Source: Luzula sylvatica (taxonomy: Eukaryota; Streptophyta; Magnoliopsida; Poales; Juncaceae). Taken from it: 64,000 bases of DNA. The notes under the pieces were generated by a model. That model saw only the letters and a list, made by a program, of their open reading frames with translations, had not been told where the DNA came from and ran no database searches. Location: positions 52,778,793-52,842,792 of the forward strand of contig OX326961.1 in assembly GCA_946800325.1 (NCBI GenBank), read 5' to 3'. Position 1 is the first letter of the stretch. Each line of letters opens with the position of its first letter. Below, piece after piece: positions 11,673 through 23,374 of the stretch. The position numbers and the translations under genes were made by a program.

Positions 11673-13118
11673 GACTTGACTGCTGCTTTGAGGATGGTAT
11701 GGGCTGGCGACTTTGCGGTTCACTCCGTATCTTCGGAGTAGGGTAGCAACCTGGCTATTGTTGAAGTGGGATCCTCCATCGCTAATTAGGGTTCTCGATA
11801 CACCGAACCGAGGGAATATGGTCTTCTTAACGAACTTTTGAACCGTTTACGAATCTGCGGCTTTGCATGCGGCAGCTTCTACCCATTTCGACACGTAATC
11901 GACTGCGACAAGGATGTAAGAGTAATCATTCGAGGTCGGAAAGGGGCCCATGAAGTCGATTCCCCATACGTCGAAAACTTCTACTTCGAGGATGTTATTT
12001 AGCGGCATTTCGTGCCTTCGCGAGATGCTCCCCGTTCTTTGGCATCTAACGCAACCTGAAACAAATCTGTGCACATCTCGAAAAATAGTAGGCCAATAGA
12101 GACCTGATTGCAATACCTTTGCGCTAGTTTTTCCCGTGCTAGCGTGTCCTCCATATGGTGAGGAGTGGCAGTGAGCGATAATGTCCATCCTCTCTTCTTC
12201 GGGCACGTATCTTCGATAGATCCCGTGCACCCCCTGCTTGTAAAGGAACGGATCGTCCCAATAGTAGTACTTCAGTTCGTTGAAGAATTTCTTCTTGTGT
12301 TGGGGTGAAAAGTCTGGCGGAACTATCTTGCTTGCGAGGAAGTTCGCGATATCCGCATACCAAGGCGCGGGGTCTGTTGTGGCTGCTGGATTCATCGTTC
12401 TTTTCGTGCGGAAGGGGTCCCAGTAATGCTCGGGAAAGTTGTTGTGGCGATCATTTGGTCTTCGTTCGTGGCTGATTGACGCTACATATGCAACCAATCG
12501 GTCGTTCTTGAATGCGTCGTTGATCGGATCGGTCGCATCTCTAATGTCGTCCCTGCGTATTCGAGATAGGTGGTCGGCCACGCTGTTCTCGGCTTCTTTC
12601 TTGTCTCGAATCTCGATGTCGAATTCTTATTGATGAGGTACCTAATGGCTGTATGGTCGGTGTAAATAATAACTTCGGATCCTACAAGATATGACCTGAA
12701 TTTGTCAATGGAGAATACGACGACGAGTAGCTCTTTCTCCATCGTGGCATATTTGGCTTGTGTTTCATCGAGCGTCTTGCTTGTGTAATAGATGTCGTGA
12801 AGTTTCTTATCTTTACGTTGCCCCCAAAACTGCCCCTACGGCATAATCGCTTGCATCGCACATTATCTCGAAAGGTATCGAGTAATCTGGTGGCGTGATG
12901 ATTGGCGAAGATACGAGGGCTCCCTTGAGCTTTGTGAACGCCTTCAAACATTCGTCGTCGAAATCAAACGGCACGTCTTTCAGCAGCAGGTTTGTGAGTG
13001 GTTTTGCGACCTTCGAGAAGTCCTTGATGAATCTCCGATAGAAACCTTCTTGACCAAGAAAACTATGTATACCTTTTACGTCACGTGGCAGTGGCAGTTT
13101 CTCGATCACCTCTATTTT
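11673..13118 (-). pseudogene. Ty3/gypsy (Athila/Tat-type) pol: RT end, RNase H and integrase, decayed
   Basis: Read on the minus strand from 13118, the sequence gives the RT C-terminus (KLPLPRDVKGIHSFLGQEGF), then RNase H (PFEIMCDASDYAVGAVLGA, IIYTDHTAIRYL). The integrase zinc finger follows (HCHSSPYGGH...CVRCQRTG) and the core (VFDVWGIDFMGPFP, VDYVSKWVEA). An in-frame stop lies at 11847-11849, after which SRTLISDGGSHF and SPYHPQSSSQVE are still readable. Frameshifts occur near 12610 and 12820. Integrase motifs of this form fit the Athila/Tat branch. The 5' continuation of the RT is at 29041-29334, displaced by element B. Confidence 0.88.
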
Positions 13119-13733
13119 TGAAAGAAATATGGCTTAAGAATTAACTTGGAAGAATTTATATAAATAGGAAATTCTGCAGTCAGAATCAGGTTCGTTCGAA
13201 CGAACTATATGAGTGCGTTCGAACGGACTTATTCGTGACAGTCAGATTTGGGTTAGTTCGAACGAACTAATTAAGTGCGTTCGAACAAACTGGATTCGTT
13301 CGAACGAACCATTTAGGTGCGTTCGAACGGACATAATTCCTATATATATAGAATTCTGATTTCGTTTAACCTAAGCTAATTTTCGAGTTTAGGGTTTTTG
13401 AGCCGCCATTTCTCTCTCCTTCTTCCACAGAGTTTTAGATTAGATCTAGAGGGATTGAGAGGGAGATTTGAGAAAATATCTTGAGAGAATCGATCGTGAC
13501 GGAGACTAGAACGACGTTGGCGATTCCGATCGGACGAAATCAAGGTGGACACGAGTAGAGGGATTGCACGAGCATTCCTTGGAGAAGAAGGCATCATGTA
13601 CTAACTTGTACGAGGTAATTCTCTGAAACTCTTCCTTTTTCGTTGGTTTTCGGGCGTGATCCAGGTAGAATTAGGTTACGCATGCGAGAATAATTCCGCT
13701 GCACACTTTGATAAACGTGTGCGTAACCCTACA
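13119..13733 (+). mobile_element. 5' LTR of element B (615 bp)
   Basis: It has TG/CA ends and is followed by a PBS one base downstream. It contains four to five GTTCGAACGAAC-type palindromes (13190-13335) and a TATATATATAG-like TATA region at about 13344. It lacks a roughly 20-bp motif unit and an 18-bp segment that are present in the 3' LTR. Confidence 0.93.
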
Positions 13734-13734
13734 G

Positions 13735-13746
13735 TGGTATCAGAGC
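13735..13746 (+). other. Primer binding site of element B
   Basis: TGGTATCAGAGC, complementary to the initiator Met-tRNA 3' end, lies one base after the LTR. Confidence 0.9.
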
Positions 13747-15130
13747 AATCGCTCGTTAAAACCATCGAATATCGATGTTTTAATTCGAATTTAGGAAATT
13801 TTAGAATTTTTTGGGCTAAATTGCAAAATTACACAAAATTGAGCAAATATATATGATAGGAAGACCTTTAATAAATCAATTATTGGATATTTGATGTTAT
13901 TAAAGTGTTAAACATATTGGATCTGTTGAAAATTGGATTTTCGGAACAAAACGACAAAACAATCAGGTTTTTAGTAAACTGGCAGATTAAGGTGCGTTCG
14001 AACGAACATAGTGTTCATTCGAACGGACTGAACGAACCTAGGGTTAGTACGAACGAACTTGGAGTTGCGTTCGAACGAACCTAAGGTGAAAATTTTTCTG
14101 TTGTGCGTTTGAACGAACTTGGAGTTGCGTTCAAACGAACTGATTTCTGTAAAAAAATAAAAAATAAAAAAAAAATGCCCAATAATTTAAAATTTCCAAT
14201 TTATAAATTCGATTTGGTATAGCATATAGCCTAAAACGGGGATGATTGTCTGTGAATGCTTGTATGTGTGTTGTGTGGGGGCCGGTGAGCATTCCAAATT
14301 GTATTTTATTTAATTATGTGGGGACCGGTGAGTCTTCCAAAGTTGTAATAAAATAAAATAGGTTTAGTTTTGAAGAGGGGCCTTCAAGACAAGACGACAC
14401 GACACGAAGATTGGATCTTCAAGAAAATCAATGGATCATTTTGGGTTTTAGGGTTGGGAATTTAGGGTTTTATGATTGCTCACAAAACTAAAAGGCCAAT
14501 ATGCTATACCATAATATTTTATTTATTATTGTGAATGAATAAAATAAATGTTTTTAAAAAGAAAATCCTCCCACGTAATTATCAAGTCAATTGCCTCCCA
14601 AAGTGGAACCTTCAAGAGTAGTGTTTGTTTATCTGTGTTGCATGGCCATAGTCTGGCACAGATTTACACGTGCGTAGCAAGGAAGGCATGCATTGATTAG
14701 GAGTTGACGTGTTGCATGGCCATAGTCTGGCATGTCAATTCGCTAATTGAATGATACTCCACTTGTGGTTTGGACTTGACCAATTCGCTAGCTAGGCTAC
14801 GATTTGGGGCAAGGAGTGAGGTACACACACTCTGGTTTTGAGTTGGACTCAATACCGGACCTCACGAATAAAGCAAGAATCGTCTTGGAGATGATTGGAC
14901 ACCGTCCTACCCGACGTGACGTATTTTCTGAGTGGTTGGCCATAGTCACCTTAGAAATACGTTAAATAAGGATCTTGTCCATTATGAGATTTGAGGTATC
15001 AAATCTCCGTTTCAATAGTGGGGCTATTTGAAATGATAAAATAATGGGTATTTCAAGTTATTTAAAAATGAATTTTAATATATGAAAGACCACGTTATTA
15101 ATTACATTATTTTTCAAAATTGTAGAATTC
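13747..15130 (+). other. Untranslated leader of element B with motif repeats
   Basis: The leader is non-coding. It holds a palindrome cluster (about 13990-14135, GTGCGTTCGAACGAAC) and two copies of TGCATGGCCATAGTCTGGCA (14639-14658 and 14713-14732). A third copy of the latter lies after pol at 19352-19371. The corresponding leader in element C conserves both motif copies, so they are an old family feature. Confidence 0.75.
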
Positions 15131-18100
15131 ATGGCTTTACCAAGTAACAACCGCTTTAGTTTGCGTTCCATTTTGGAAAGGGAACGAATGAACGGAAAGA
15201 ATTTTCTCGACTGGCAGAGGAATCTGGGATTCGTTCTGAAATAGGAAGGAAAGGCACATGTCTTGGAGACACCTATCCCTCCTGTGCCAGGGATGACGCA
15301 ACTGGGGATGCCATATTCGAATATACGACCATGATGGACGATTTGAATGATGTCACATGCCTCATGTTGGCTACTATGACTCCTGAATATCAAATACAGT
15401 TTGAGAAACAGGATGCATACGAGATCATGAAACAACTCAGGGAGATGTTTCAGGTTCAAGCAAGGGTGGAGAAGTATCAAGCTCTTGGCAATGCGACGCA
15501 ATGCAAGATGCAAGATGGTACGCCCGTTAGCTCGCACCTTCTCAAGATGAAAGGATATTTCGATCATCTTGAGAGGCTTGGCATGAAATTCGAGGTGGAG
15601 TTACAAACTGATTTGATCATGTTATCACTGCCACCGAGTTTCGATTCGTTCATTTCGCATTTCCACTGTTAGACATGAAAAGGACTATTCCCCAACTTTT
15701 CGCAATGCTGAGAACATACGAAAATGACATGAAACCACATTACAAGAAGTCTAGGACTTCGGAGGTATTGGTGGTTGACGGGAAGAGTCCAAGCAATGGG
15801 AACAAAAACAAGAAGAGGAAGGCAAAGGGCAACAAGGTTGCGCCTAAGCCCATGAGCAAGAAAACCAAGGATGACAAGAAGTGTTTCCACTGCCTCAAGG
15901 AGGGGCATTGGAAGCGTGATTGCGAGATCTTCCTGAGGGAGAGCAAGCAAAAGACCGCTTCCTTGGACACACCGGCATCAGGTATTTTCGTTATCGAATC
16001 TTATTTCTTTACTTCATCATCATGGGTGTTGGACACTGGATGTGGGACTCATATTTGTAATAATATGCAGGACCTAAGAAGTAGAAGATCATTGATTCGT
16101 GGCGAAGTTGACTTACGCGTCGGGAATGGAGCTCGAGTAGCAGCATTAGTCGAAGGGACGTATGATTTAACTTTGCCAAATGGACTTATTTTAGTTTTAG
16201 ATAATTGTTGTTATGTACCTACTTTGAGTAGGAGTATTATTTCTGTTTCGAGACTTATTGCGGATGGATATGAATTAGTTATTGGTACTAATGATTGTTT
16301 TATTCGCAAGAATGACATTTTCTTTAGTAATGTTCTAGTTGAAAATGGTCTATATGTCTTGGATTTAGAAAATAACAACAATAATCAGTCCATTTATAAC
16401 ATAAATACTACTCAAACTAATGAAACATACTCATGGCATTGTCGTCTCGGACATATAAACGAGAAACGCATTGCTAGACTCCAAAAGGATGGAGTGCTAG
16501 ATTCTTTTGACTTAGAGTCAATAGAAAATTGTGAATCTTGTTTGATGGGTAAGATGACAAAGACACCTTTCTCCAAGAAAGGAGAAAGATCGAAAGAAGT
16601 GTTGGCCCTCATACATTCCGATGTATGTGGGCCGATGAGTGTCGAGGCTAGAAATGGGTATCGCTACTTTGTGACTTTTACTGACGATTATAGTAGATAT
16701 GGTTATCTATACTTAATGCGTCACAAAAGTGGAACTTTTGAGAAATTCAAAAAGTTTCAACACGAGGTAGAACTTGAACTGGGCAAGAGAGTAAAAGCCA
16801 TTCGATCGGATCGAGGTGGTGAATACTTGAGCTATGAGTTTGAGGACTATCTTCGAGATTGTGGTATAGTATCACAATGGACTCGACCCGGTACACCCCA
16901 ATGGAATGGAGTGTCCGAGAGGAGGAATCGAACCTTGTTAGCATGGTTCGCTCGATGATGAGTCGAACATATTTGCCAAAGTCATTTTGGGGTTTCGCGC
17001 TTCAAACGGCCGCTCATATACTGAATAGAGTTCTGTCCAAATCGGTAGAAAAGACACCATATGAATTATGGTATGGCATGGTGCCATCATTGTCTTATCT
17101 TAAGATTTGTGGTTGCGAGGCATACGTCAAAAGGTTATTGACGGAAAAACTCGAGCCAAGATCAGACAAGTGTTTATTTGTGGGGTATCCTCAAGAAACA
17201 AAAGGATACTACTTTTACTTGCCTAGCGAAAACAAGGTTTTCGTGGCTCGACGAGGACACTTCTTAGAGAAGGAATTCCTAGATCGTCAAGCCAGTGGGA
17301 GTAAAATTGATCTCGAAGAAATTCGAGAACCACAAAGTGAACAAGTTGATTTGGAACAAGATTCTGAGTTACCATTGGATGGTGAACCAGAATCTAGTAC
17401 ACAAGCTATACGTAGATATAGTAGGAATCGTCAACAACCTGAGAGATATGGATTTCTCATTAGTAATGACGATAATGAGTTGACTCTAGATGATGAGCCA
17501 ACCTCCTACAAAGGTGCTATGTCTAGCCTGGATTCCTCGAAATGGCATGAAGCCATGAAAACCGAGATCCAGTCCATGTATGAAAATAAGGTTTGGAATC
17601 TTATTGATCTACCTAATGGTGCTAAGACCGTTGGGTGCAAATGGGTTTTCAAGAAGTAAACCGACATAGATGGTAATGTACACACTTTTAAAGCAAGACT
17701 GGTGGCGAAAGGTTTCAAGCAAATTCATGGTATAGACTATGATGAAACATTTTCTCCAGTAGCCATGTTTAAAAGTATTCGCATTCTTCTAGCAATAGCT
17801 GCATATCACGATTATGAGATATGGCAGATAGATGTCAAAACCGCTTTCCTTAACGGGAACCTTACCGAGGATGTGTATATGACACAACCCGAGGGTTTTG
17901 TCGATCCAAAGAATACGAATAAAGTGTGCAAACTTGTGAAATCCATTTATGGATTAAGACAAGCATCTCGTGCGTGGAACATACGATTCGATGAGGTCAT
18001 CGCAAAGTATGGTTTCATTCAAAATATCGAAGAACCTTGTGTATACAAGAAATTCAGTGGGAGTTCGGTCGTATTCCTCATCTTGTATGTGGATGACATC

Positions 18101-19075
18101 TTACTCATTGGAAATGACATCCCAATGCTTAACCAGGTTAAGGCATATTTGGGTAGTCAATTCGCAATGAAGGACTTAGGAGAATCCGCCTATATTTTAG
18201 GCGTGAAGATCTATAGAGATAGATCGAGGAGACTTCTCGGACTAAGTCAAAGTACATATATTGACAAAGTGATCACTAGGTTTCACATGGAGCAATCTAA
18301 GAAAGGATTTCTGCCAATGTCACATGGCATCGCTCTCACTAAGGATCAGTGTCCTTGAACGGACGCTGAACGTGTGCGAATGAGTCGGATTCCATACGCT
18401 TCGGCTATATGATCGATCATGTATGACATGATATGTACTAGACCAGATGTCGCATATGCGTTGAGTGTGACTTCCCGCTATCAGTCAGATCCCGGGGAAG
18501 TTCACTGGTCCGCAGTCAAGAGCATTCTTAAGTATCTCAGGAATACTAAAGATATGTTTCTTGTCTATGGAGGTTCGGAAGGATATCTGATTATCCACGG
18601 ATATACAGATGCTAGTTTCCAAACTTGCCCGGACGATTTCCAATCTCAAAGTGGTTACGTCTTCACGCTCAATGGCGGAGCTGTTGTTCGGAAAAGCTCC
18701 AAACAGAAGACGGTGGCTGATTCTACAACTGAAGCGGAATACATCGCGACTTCGGAAGCCGCAAAGGAGGTTGTCTGGATATGACAGTTCGTGATGGAAC
18801 TTGGCGTTATGCCAAGCATCTCGGGTCCCATGAATGTCTATTGTGACAATAACGGAGCAATAGCACAATCCAAGGAACCGCGAGCGCATCACAGGTCCAA
18901 GCATGTACTCCGGCGTTACCACTTGATTCGTGAGATTACGAAGAGAGGTGACGTGAAAATAATGAAGATACCTACTGATGATAACGTGGCTGATCCATTT
19001 ACGAAGCCACTATCACGTGCCAAGCATGAGCAGCATGTTAGGGCGATAGGATTGAGATATCTATCGCAGTGTTAG
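15131..19075 (+). pseudogene. Copia gag-pol of element B, multiply broken
   Basis: The polyprotein would supply Gag, protease, integrase, RT and RNase H. Visible are the Gag start MALPSNNRFSLRSILEKE, zinc knuckle CFHCLKEGHWKRDC, protease WVLDTGCGTHI, integrase HCRLGHIN...CESC and DDYSRYGY, RT YVDDILLIGND, and RNase H TDASF...STTEAEYIA. Compared with element C it has an early stop (TAG 15242-15244) and frameshifts near 15290, 15668 and 16941. Further stops lie at 17657 (TAA), 18356 (TGA), near 18409 and at 18782. Unlike C, its zinc knuckle is complete. The gene is dead. Confidence 0.93.
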
Positions 19076-19838
19076 ATTGGGTGTTTTATTTATGTTTCTT
19101 ATCGCATAAGGGGATTCGATCTGCCTAGTGCAAGTGGGAGAACATTTATTATGCCCTAGGCGTGTAATTGGGATTGTATTTGTTTATGAGACAGATATTT
19201 ATATTATTATTCATCATATGACCTAAACCTTCATATTTCAAAAAAATTTAAATAACAAGAAAGTGTGTGAGAGGGTATTCGATTATAATAATCGGATAGA
19301 CCTTGAATTTTATTCTAGTTTAGTGCATCGAGTCAGTTGAGAATAATATGTTGCATGGCCATAGTCTGGCATATTGATTCGTCAATTGAATGATAGTAAA
19401 ACCACTAAACGGAATGAATATAATTCTAAAACGTCCTTGGTGTATAAAGTTGTTCATAGGTTTGAACCAGGTTGTCCTTGGTCGTATATTGGACTGACCA
19501 CTATATGAGTTTGTGACATGGTCAGAGTCATTGGAGACGAACTCATATCCAGATAGTGCGTTTTAGTTCTTCATACTTGAGTGATCTCACGGATACCTAG
19601 TATGTGAAAAGAAAATGCTTTGATATAATTAACCCTACGCGTAACTGTGTAGCAGAGATTACTATTGGGTATTGTTTTTAGCATAGGCAAAGGATGTGAG
19701 GTTGCAAGATAGGAATTGTTCCTCTCTAACCTTGAAAAAGGATAGAGGGAGATATCTCTCGGGCCCCTCGATTGAATTGAGATTGATGAAATGCTTGGCC
19801 AAGCTCGATGGAACTCATTAAGTCTTAGGCTTCACCGT
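19076..19838 (+). other. Post-pol non-coding region of element B, first part
   Basis: There is no ORF with recognisable content. The region carries the third TGCATGGCCATAGTCTGGCA copy (19352-19371) and closely matches the region after pol in element C. It ends at ACCGT (19834-19838), the target duplication of element H, and resumes at 27954. Confidence 0.75.
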
Positions 19839-21247
19839 TGTTGGTTAATTCTAACCTAGAGGGGGGTAAATTTGGCAATCTAACTTATACTTAGTTTAGA
19901 TTTAAACCTAATTTATGGTGCGGAATAAATAATAATTTAGATGATAAAGATGATACCGTACAAACACTTTGACACAAGATGTTTGTTTACGAAGTTCGGT
20001 AGGTGGTTGCTTTGTAGCTTTAACTCACCCTTTACTCGCTTAATTGACCGACTCAATTATTTGCGAGTACCTACGTCTCCGGGAATGCCTTGTGCCTCTT
20101 TTTGGCTTTCGATTGAATTCCAACTCAACTCGATTACAAGGATTTGCCTAGATCGATTTACACGCTTCTATCGATCTATAGCTTAGGCTCTTTACACTTT
20201 GTTGCACTAGCCTATTACACTTTTTCACTAATCGAGCTACAACGTGATCGGTCACGTGAGTGGGATACGATTAGTGGAGAATATCGAAAGTAGATCAATG
20301 ATCTAAAGAGGTTTCTCAAGCTATCAATGGATATAGATAATCACAGCTTAGGGTTTCTCTCTTTTTAGGTTTGAATGTTTGAAAAATGAAGAGTTGGGAG
20401 AGAGAGACCCATGAAGGATTCTATTTATACTCTCTATAGAAATCCTTCAGAAAACTTGCAGTGCGTTCGAACGCATTACAGTTCGTTCAGAACGCACTTG
20501 AAGTTTGCACTAGCCGTTTCAAAATAACGTGCAAGTACATCTTGGGTCCGTTCGAACGTACAATGTCCGTTCGTAACGGACTCAATTATACATAGCATTT
20601 TGCGTTCACAGGAACAAGAGTCCGTTCAACGCACTTAAAAGTGGGTGAACGGATTCCAGGTTGTCCGTTCGAACGCACATGGATGTTAGTTCGAACGCAC
20701 ACATTCCTGTGACATTTTCCGTTCACAGGAAGGATTGTCCGTTCAACGCACTCAGAAGGTGTTTGAACGGATTCTAATTATCCGTTCGAACGGACATGAT
20801 TCTTCGTTCGAACGCACACATCCCTGTGACACGTTTGATTCTAATCAAGCTTTTAAAGTTTTGATATTTAGCAAGTCCGTTCTGAACGGACTTTGAGTTC
20901 GTTCAGAACGCACTTCCTGCTTGACTGAACTCTTTGTTATTTTGAACATGATTTTACTTGAGTTCTACTAGGTTTGTACCTATGGTTTATTTGTGGCGTA
21001 TCCCACTCACGGAAGGCTTCAACATCTTGAGTCTTGATGTATTCCAATGGCCTTCCATGTTTTCTTCTTTTCTTGTTTATCTTGAGACTTCATGTCTTGA
21101 TTCTTGATGTAATCCAATGAAGTCCTCCTTCACAAGTCCTCCTTCATCTTCGTATCGTACCTATGTTATCCTGCACTTTTCTGGATGTAAACATTAGTAA
21201 TGACAGTGTTTTGAAATAATCAAACTATCAGGAAATTTGAACCAACA
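19839..21247 (-). mobile_element. 3' LTR of element H (1409 bp)
   Basis: It has TG/CA ends and is preceded, on the minus strand, by the PPT AAAAGGGGGAGTT. The sequence matches the 5' LTR at 26545-27953; I noticed substitutions at about 20579 and 20889 only. It contains paired palindromes (20459-20910). Confidence 0.93.
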
Positions 21248-21415
21248 AACTCCCCCTTTTGATTAATTTCAAAACACTGTCGGTTTGGAGAGTTTCACCA
21301 TTTAGTTTAGAACTTTCCGTACGATCGTTTCTCCCCCATTTTGAAAGAGATCAAAAGGGCCAAGGAGACTTCAAAAACGGAAGGCTCCCCCTAAATGCGA
21401 GCTCCCCCTCAAAGA
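21248..21415 (-). other. Multiplexed polypurine tracts of element H
   Basis: On the minus strand there are four GGGGGAG tracts: next to the LTR (21248-21260), near 21331, near 21388 and near 21403. The LTR-adjacent tract primes plus-strand DNA. Several copies in this position are a described Sirevirus feature, and element D shows the same four tracts (32110-32275). Confidence 0.8.
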
Positions 21416-21892
21416 ATGAATTGATGAATGTATGAGCTCGTAAGTATGATCAAATTCTTTTGTTTTGGAATGATGACAATCCTTTCAAAATTTGGCAGAT
21501 TTTCAATAACATAAAACAGTTTTAGTGTGCGTTCCGAACGGAAAAAGTAATGCGTTCGAACGCACTTGCTTCTGGACTAATAGGTTATATACACAAAAAA
21601 AATCCAAAATAGATGCAGCAGTTTAAACTGACAATATGACCATAAAACAAAATAGGATAATACAATAAATGCGCAAGTTTATGCTACTGACATAATACCA
21701 TAATTATTCATCAAACATACTTACTCAATAGACCTAATTGTTCAATCATACCGACACATATCAAAGTTTTTATAAGTTCTCACATACTCTCATGTATACT
21801 CAATACTTTAGACATGACATAACATAATATAATACGACACAACACACATCAAAACCAAGGTTGATCACACTTTATTTGGCTCAGGTTAGGAA

Positions 21893-23179
21893 TTAAGGGT
21901 GCGTTCCGAACCTGTTCTCAAGATGAACGTAAAGATCGGCAAATTGACGATCCACGTTCTCAAGCATTCGTGCTTCAGATACACGAAACGCATCATGCAT
22001 TGCTCTTCCGTGTTCCTCCATGCGCTCATCCATTTCGTCGAGCATCTCCTTCACATAGTCAAACCTCTTATCATCCCGTTCCGTTTGGGCATTTGAGGAT
22101 TCCCCCTTTCCCACATTCCGCTTTCGTTTGGGAGCCGGTTCTTCACCGCTTTCATCGGTATTGGTTGGGTTGACGTTGTCCTCTTCCTCGTCCAAGGTGT
22201 TGCCCTTCGTCCACCGGGTAGGATCGCGGGGAAGATGATACGCCACCGCATCCTTTGCGGAGTCAATAATCCATCCTCGGATGCTCGGCGAATACTTATA
22301 CCCAAACCGTCGGAGGTTTGCATCGGATGCGAGGTTGATTGGTGATTTCGGACGAAAATCCCAATCGCTCAGTGGTATCTCAATGCCTTGGAGTTCCATC
22401 ATACGAGCAATCAATGTTCCGTATGGCAAGGACGCGTTCTTGTGACTCATCACACTTTCCATGTGTCTTGTGATGAGAAAGGGCACGTGGATGGGTAGTT
22501 GATCCTTGTACCACATGCGATGCAAGAGTATAATATCCCGCTGTTCGAGATTCATCTTAAATTTTTCTGAGGGAGTGAGAATGTTATTACCGATGGCCCA
22601 GATAAACTGTTCATGTGCGGCCAAGTGAGATGCCCCTTGCCCAGGTTTGATACCCGTGATGGCAGCTTCGAGTCTCGCCTTGCGAGTGTCGTAGATTTTC
22701 TCTCCGCCGTCCCTTAGTCCGAGCAAAACATTCAAGTTTTTGATAGAGATTTCGACATCTTCACCTAGGATGTATGACGTTACCTTTTCTTCGTCACGGT
22801 GGAATTCAGCGTTTGCGTAAAATAGTCGCGTGATTACATCATGCGATTTGACGTTTAGGCATGCTAAATTTGCGAATCCCCATGTACGTTCGATTTCTTC
22901 GACTTTGTCGAGGAGGTGATGTATGTTTGGCGGAAACTCATAGTAGTAGCATGGAGCAATTGGTCTCTTGGATACCCATTCATGGAAGAGGATACCAGCC
23001 TCCTGAGTCCGAAACAGATGCTCGTTGTTTGGGTCAGAGAAGTCATAGTCACGTTGAAGGCGTTCTTCAAGAGTAGGCTTCTTTGCCACTTGCTTCATTC
23101 TTCTTTGAGCGTTCGAACTCTCGCCTACTGTCTTCTTTCCCTTTGCCTTGGCTTTCGATCTCGAGTTTGAGGCGTCCAT
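21893..23179 (-). CDS. Accessory ORF of element H, putative plant transposon protein family
   Basis: The ORF has 428 codons from the ATG at 23179, which lies in a strong context (CAGCCATGG). The frame is open a further 59 codons upstream, but that part reads like leader. The N-terminus is basic (SRSKAKAKGKKTV). The centre (residues about 80-270) reads VITRLFYANAEF, YILGEDVEISIKNLNVLLGL, IILLHRMWY, HVPFLITRHM and LPYGTLIARM, resembling the 'putative plant transposon protein' family (Transposase_32-like), which has no known catalytic activity. A basic patch (APKRKRNVGKG) suggests nuclear import, and the C-terminus (KEMLDEMDERMEEHGRAM...) should form a coiled coil. It sits where pol or an env-like gene would be, on the sense strand of the element. 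It is uninterrupted, which with the young LTRs suggests recent constraint or recent arrival. Its role is unknown. Confidence 0.8.
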   Translation of the reverse strand: MDASNSRSKAKAKGKKTVGESSNAQRRMKQVAKKPTLEERLQRDYDFSDPNNEHLFRTQEAGILFHEWVSKRPIAPCYYYEFPPNIHHLLDKVEEIERTWGFANLACLNVKSHDVITRLFYANAEFHRDEEKVTSYILGEDVEISIKNLNVLLGLRDGGEKIYDTRKARLEAAITGIKPGQGASHLAAHEQFIWAIGNNILTPSEKFKMNLEQRDIILLHRMWYKDQLPIHVPFLITRHMESVMSHKNASLPYGTLIARMMELQGIEIPLSDWDFRPKSPINLASDANLRRFGYKYSPSIRGWIIDSAKDAVAYHLPRDPTRWTKGNTLDEEEDNVNPTNTDESGEEPAPKRKRNVGKGESSNAQTERDDKRFDYVKEMLDEMDERMEEHGRAMHDAFRVSEARMLENVDRQFADLYVHLENRFGTHP

Positions 23180-23374
23180 GGCTGTTGGTGAAGGTTTTAG
23201 TTTATTTTTGAGAGAGAGAGAGTTTTTGGAAGAGAAACAAGGAGAGAGAATGAAAATAAAAAGGGTGCTAAGTAACTGAAGAGATCTTGTCCCTTCAAGT
23301 CGCGCCGTAAGGGAAAAAAAGGTGTCATCACATCCATTGAATGCAGTCGGTTGCATGTGGACGAAGAGTTATTA

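Noticed and set aside
13735..13746. tRNA-like sequence (also at 1551, 26531, 30709 and 43042)
   Set aside because: Only 12 nt complementary to the initiator tRNA end are present. These are primer binding sites, not tRNA genes.
20459..20910. Palindromes as heat-shock elements
   Set aside because: Heat-shock elements need GAA and TTC blocks separated by two bases. Here TTCGAA has no spacer and the next GAA is four bases away.
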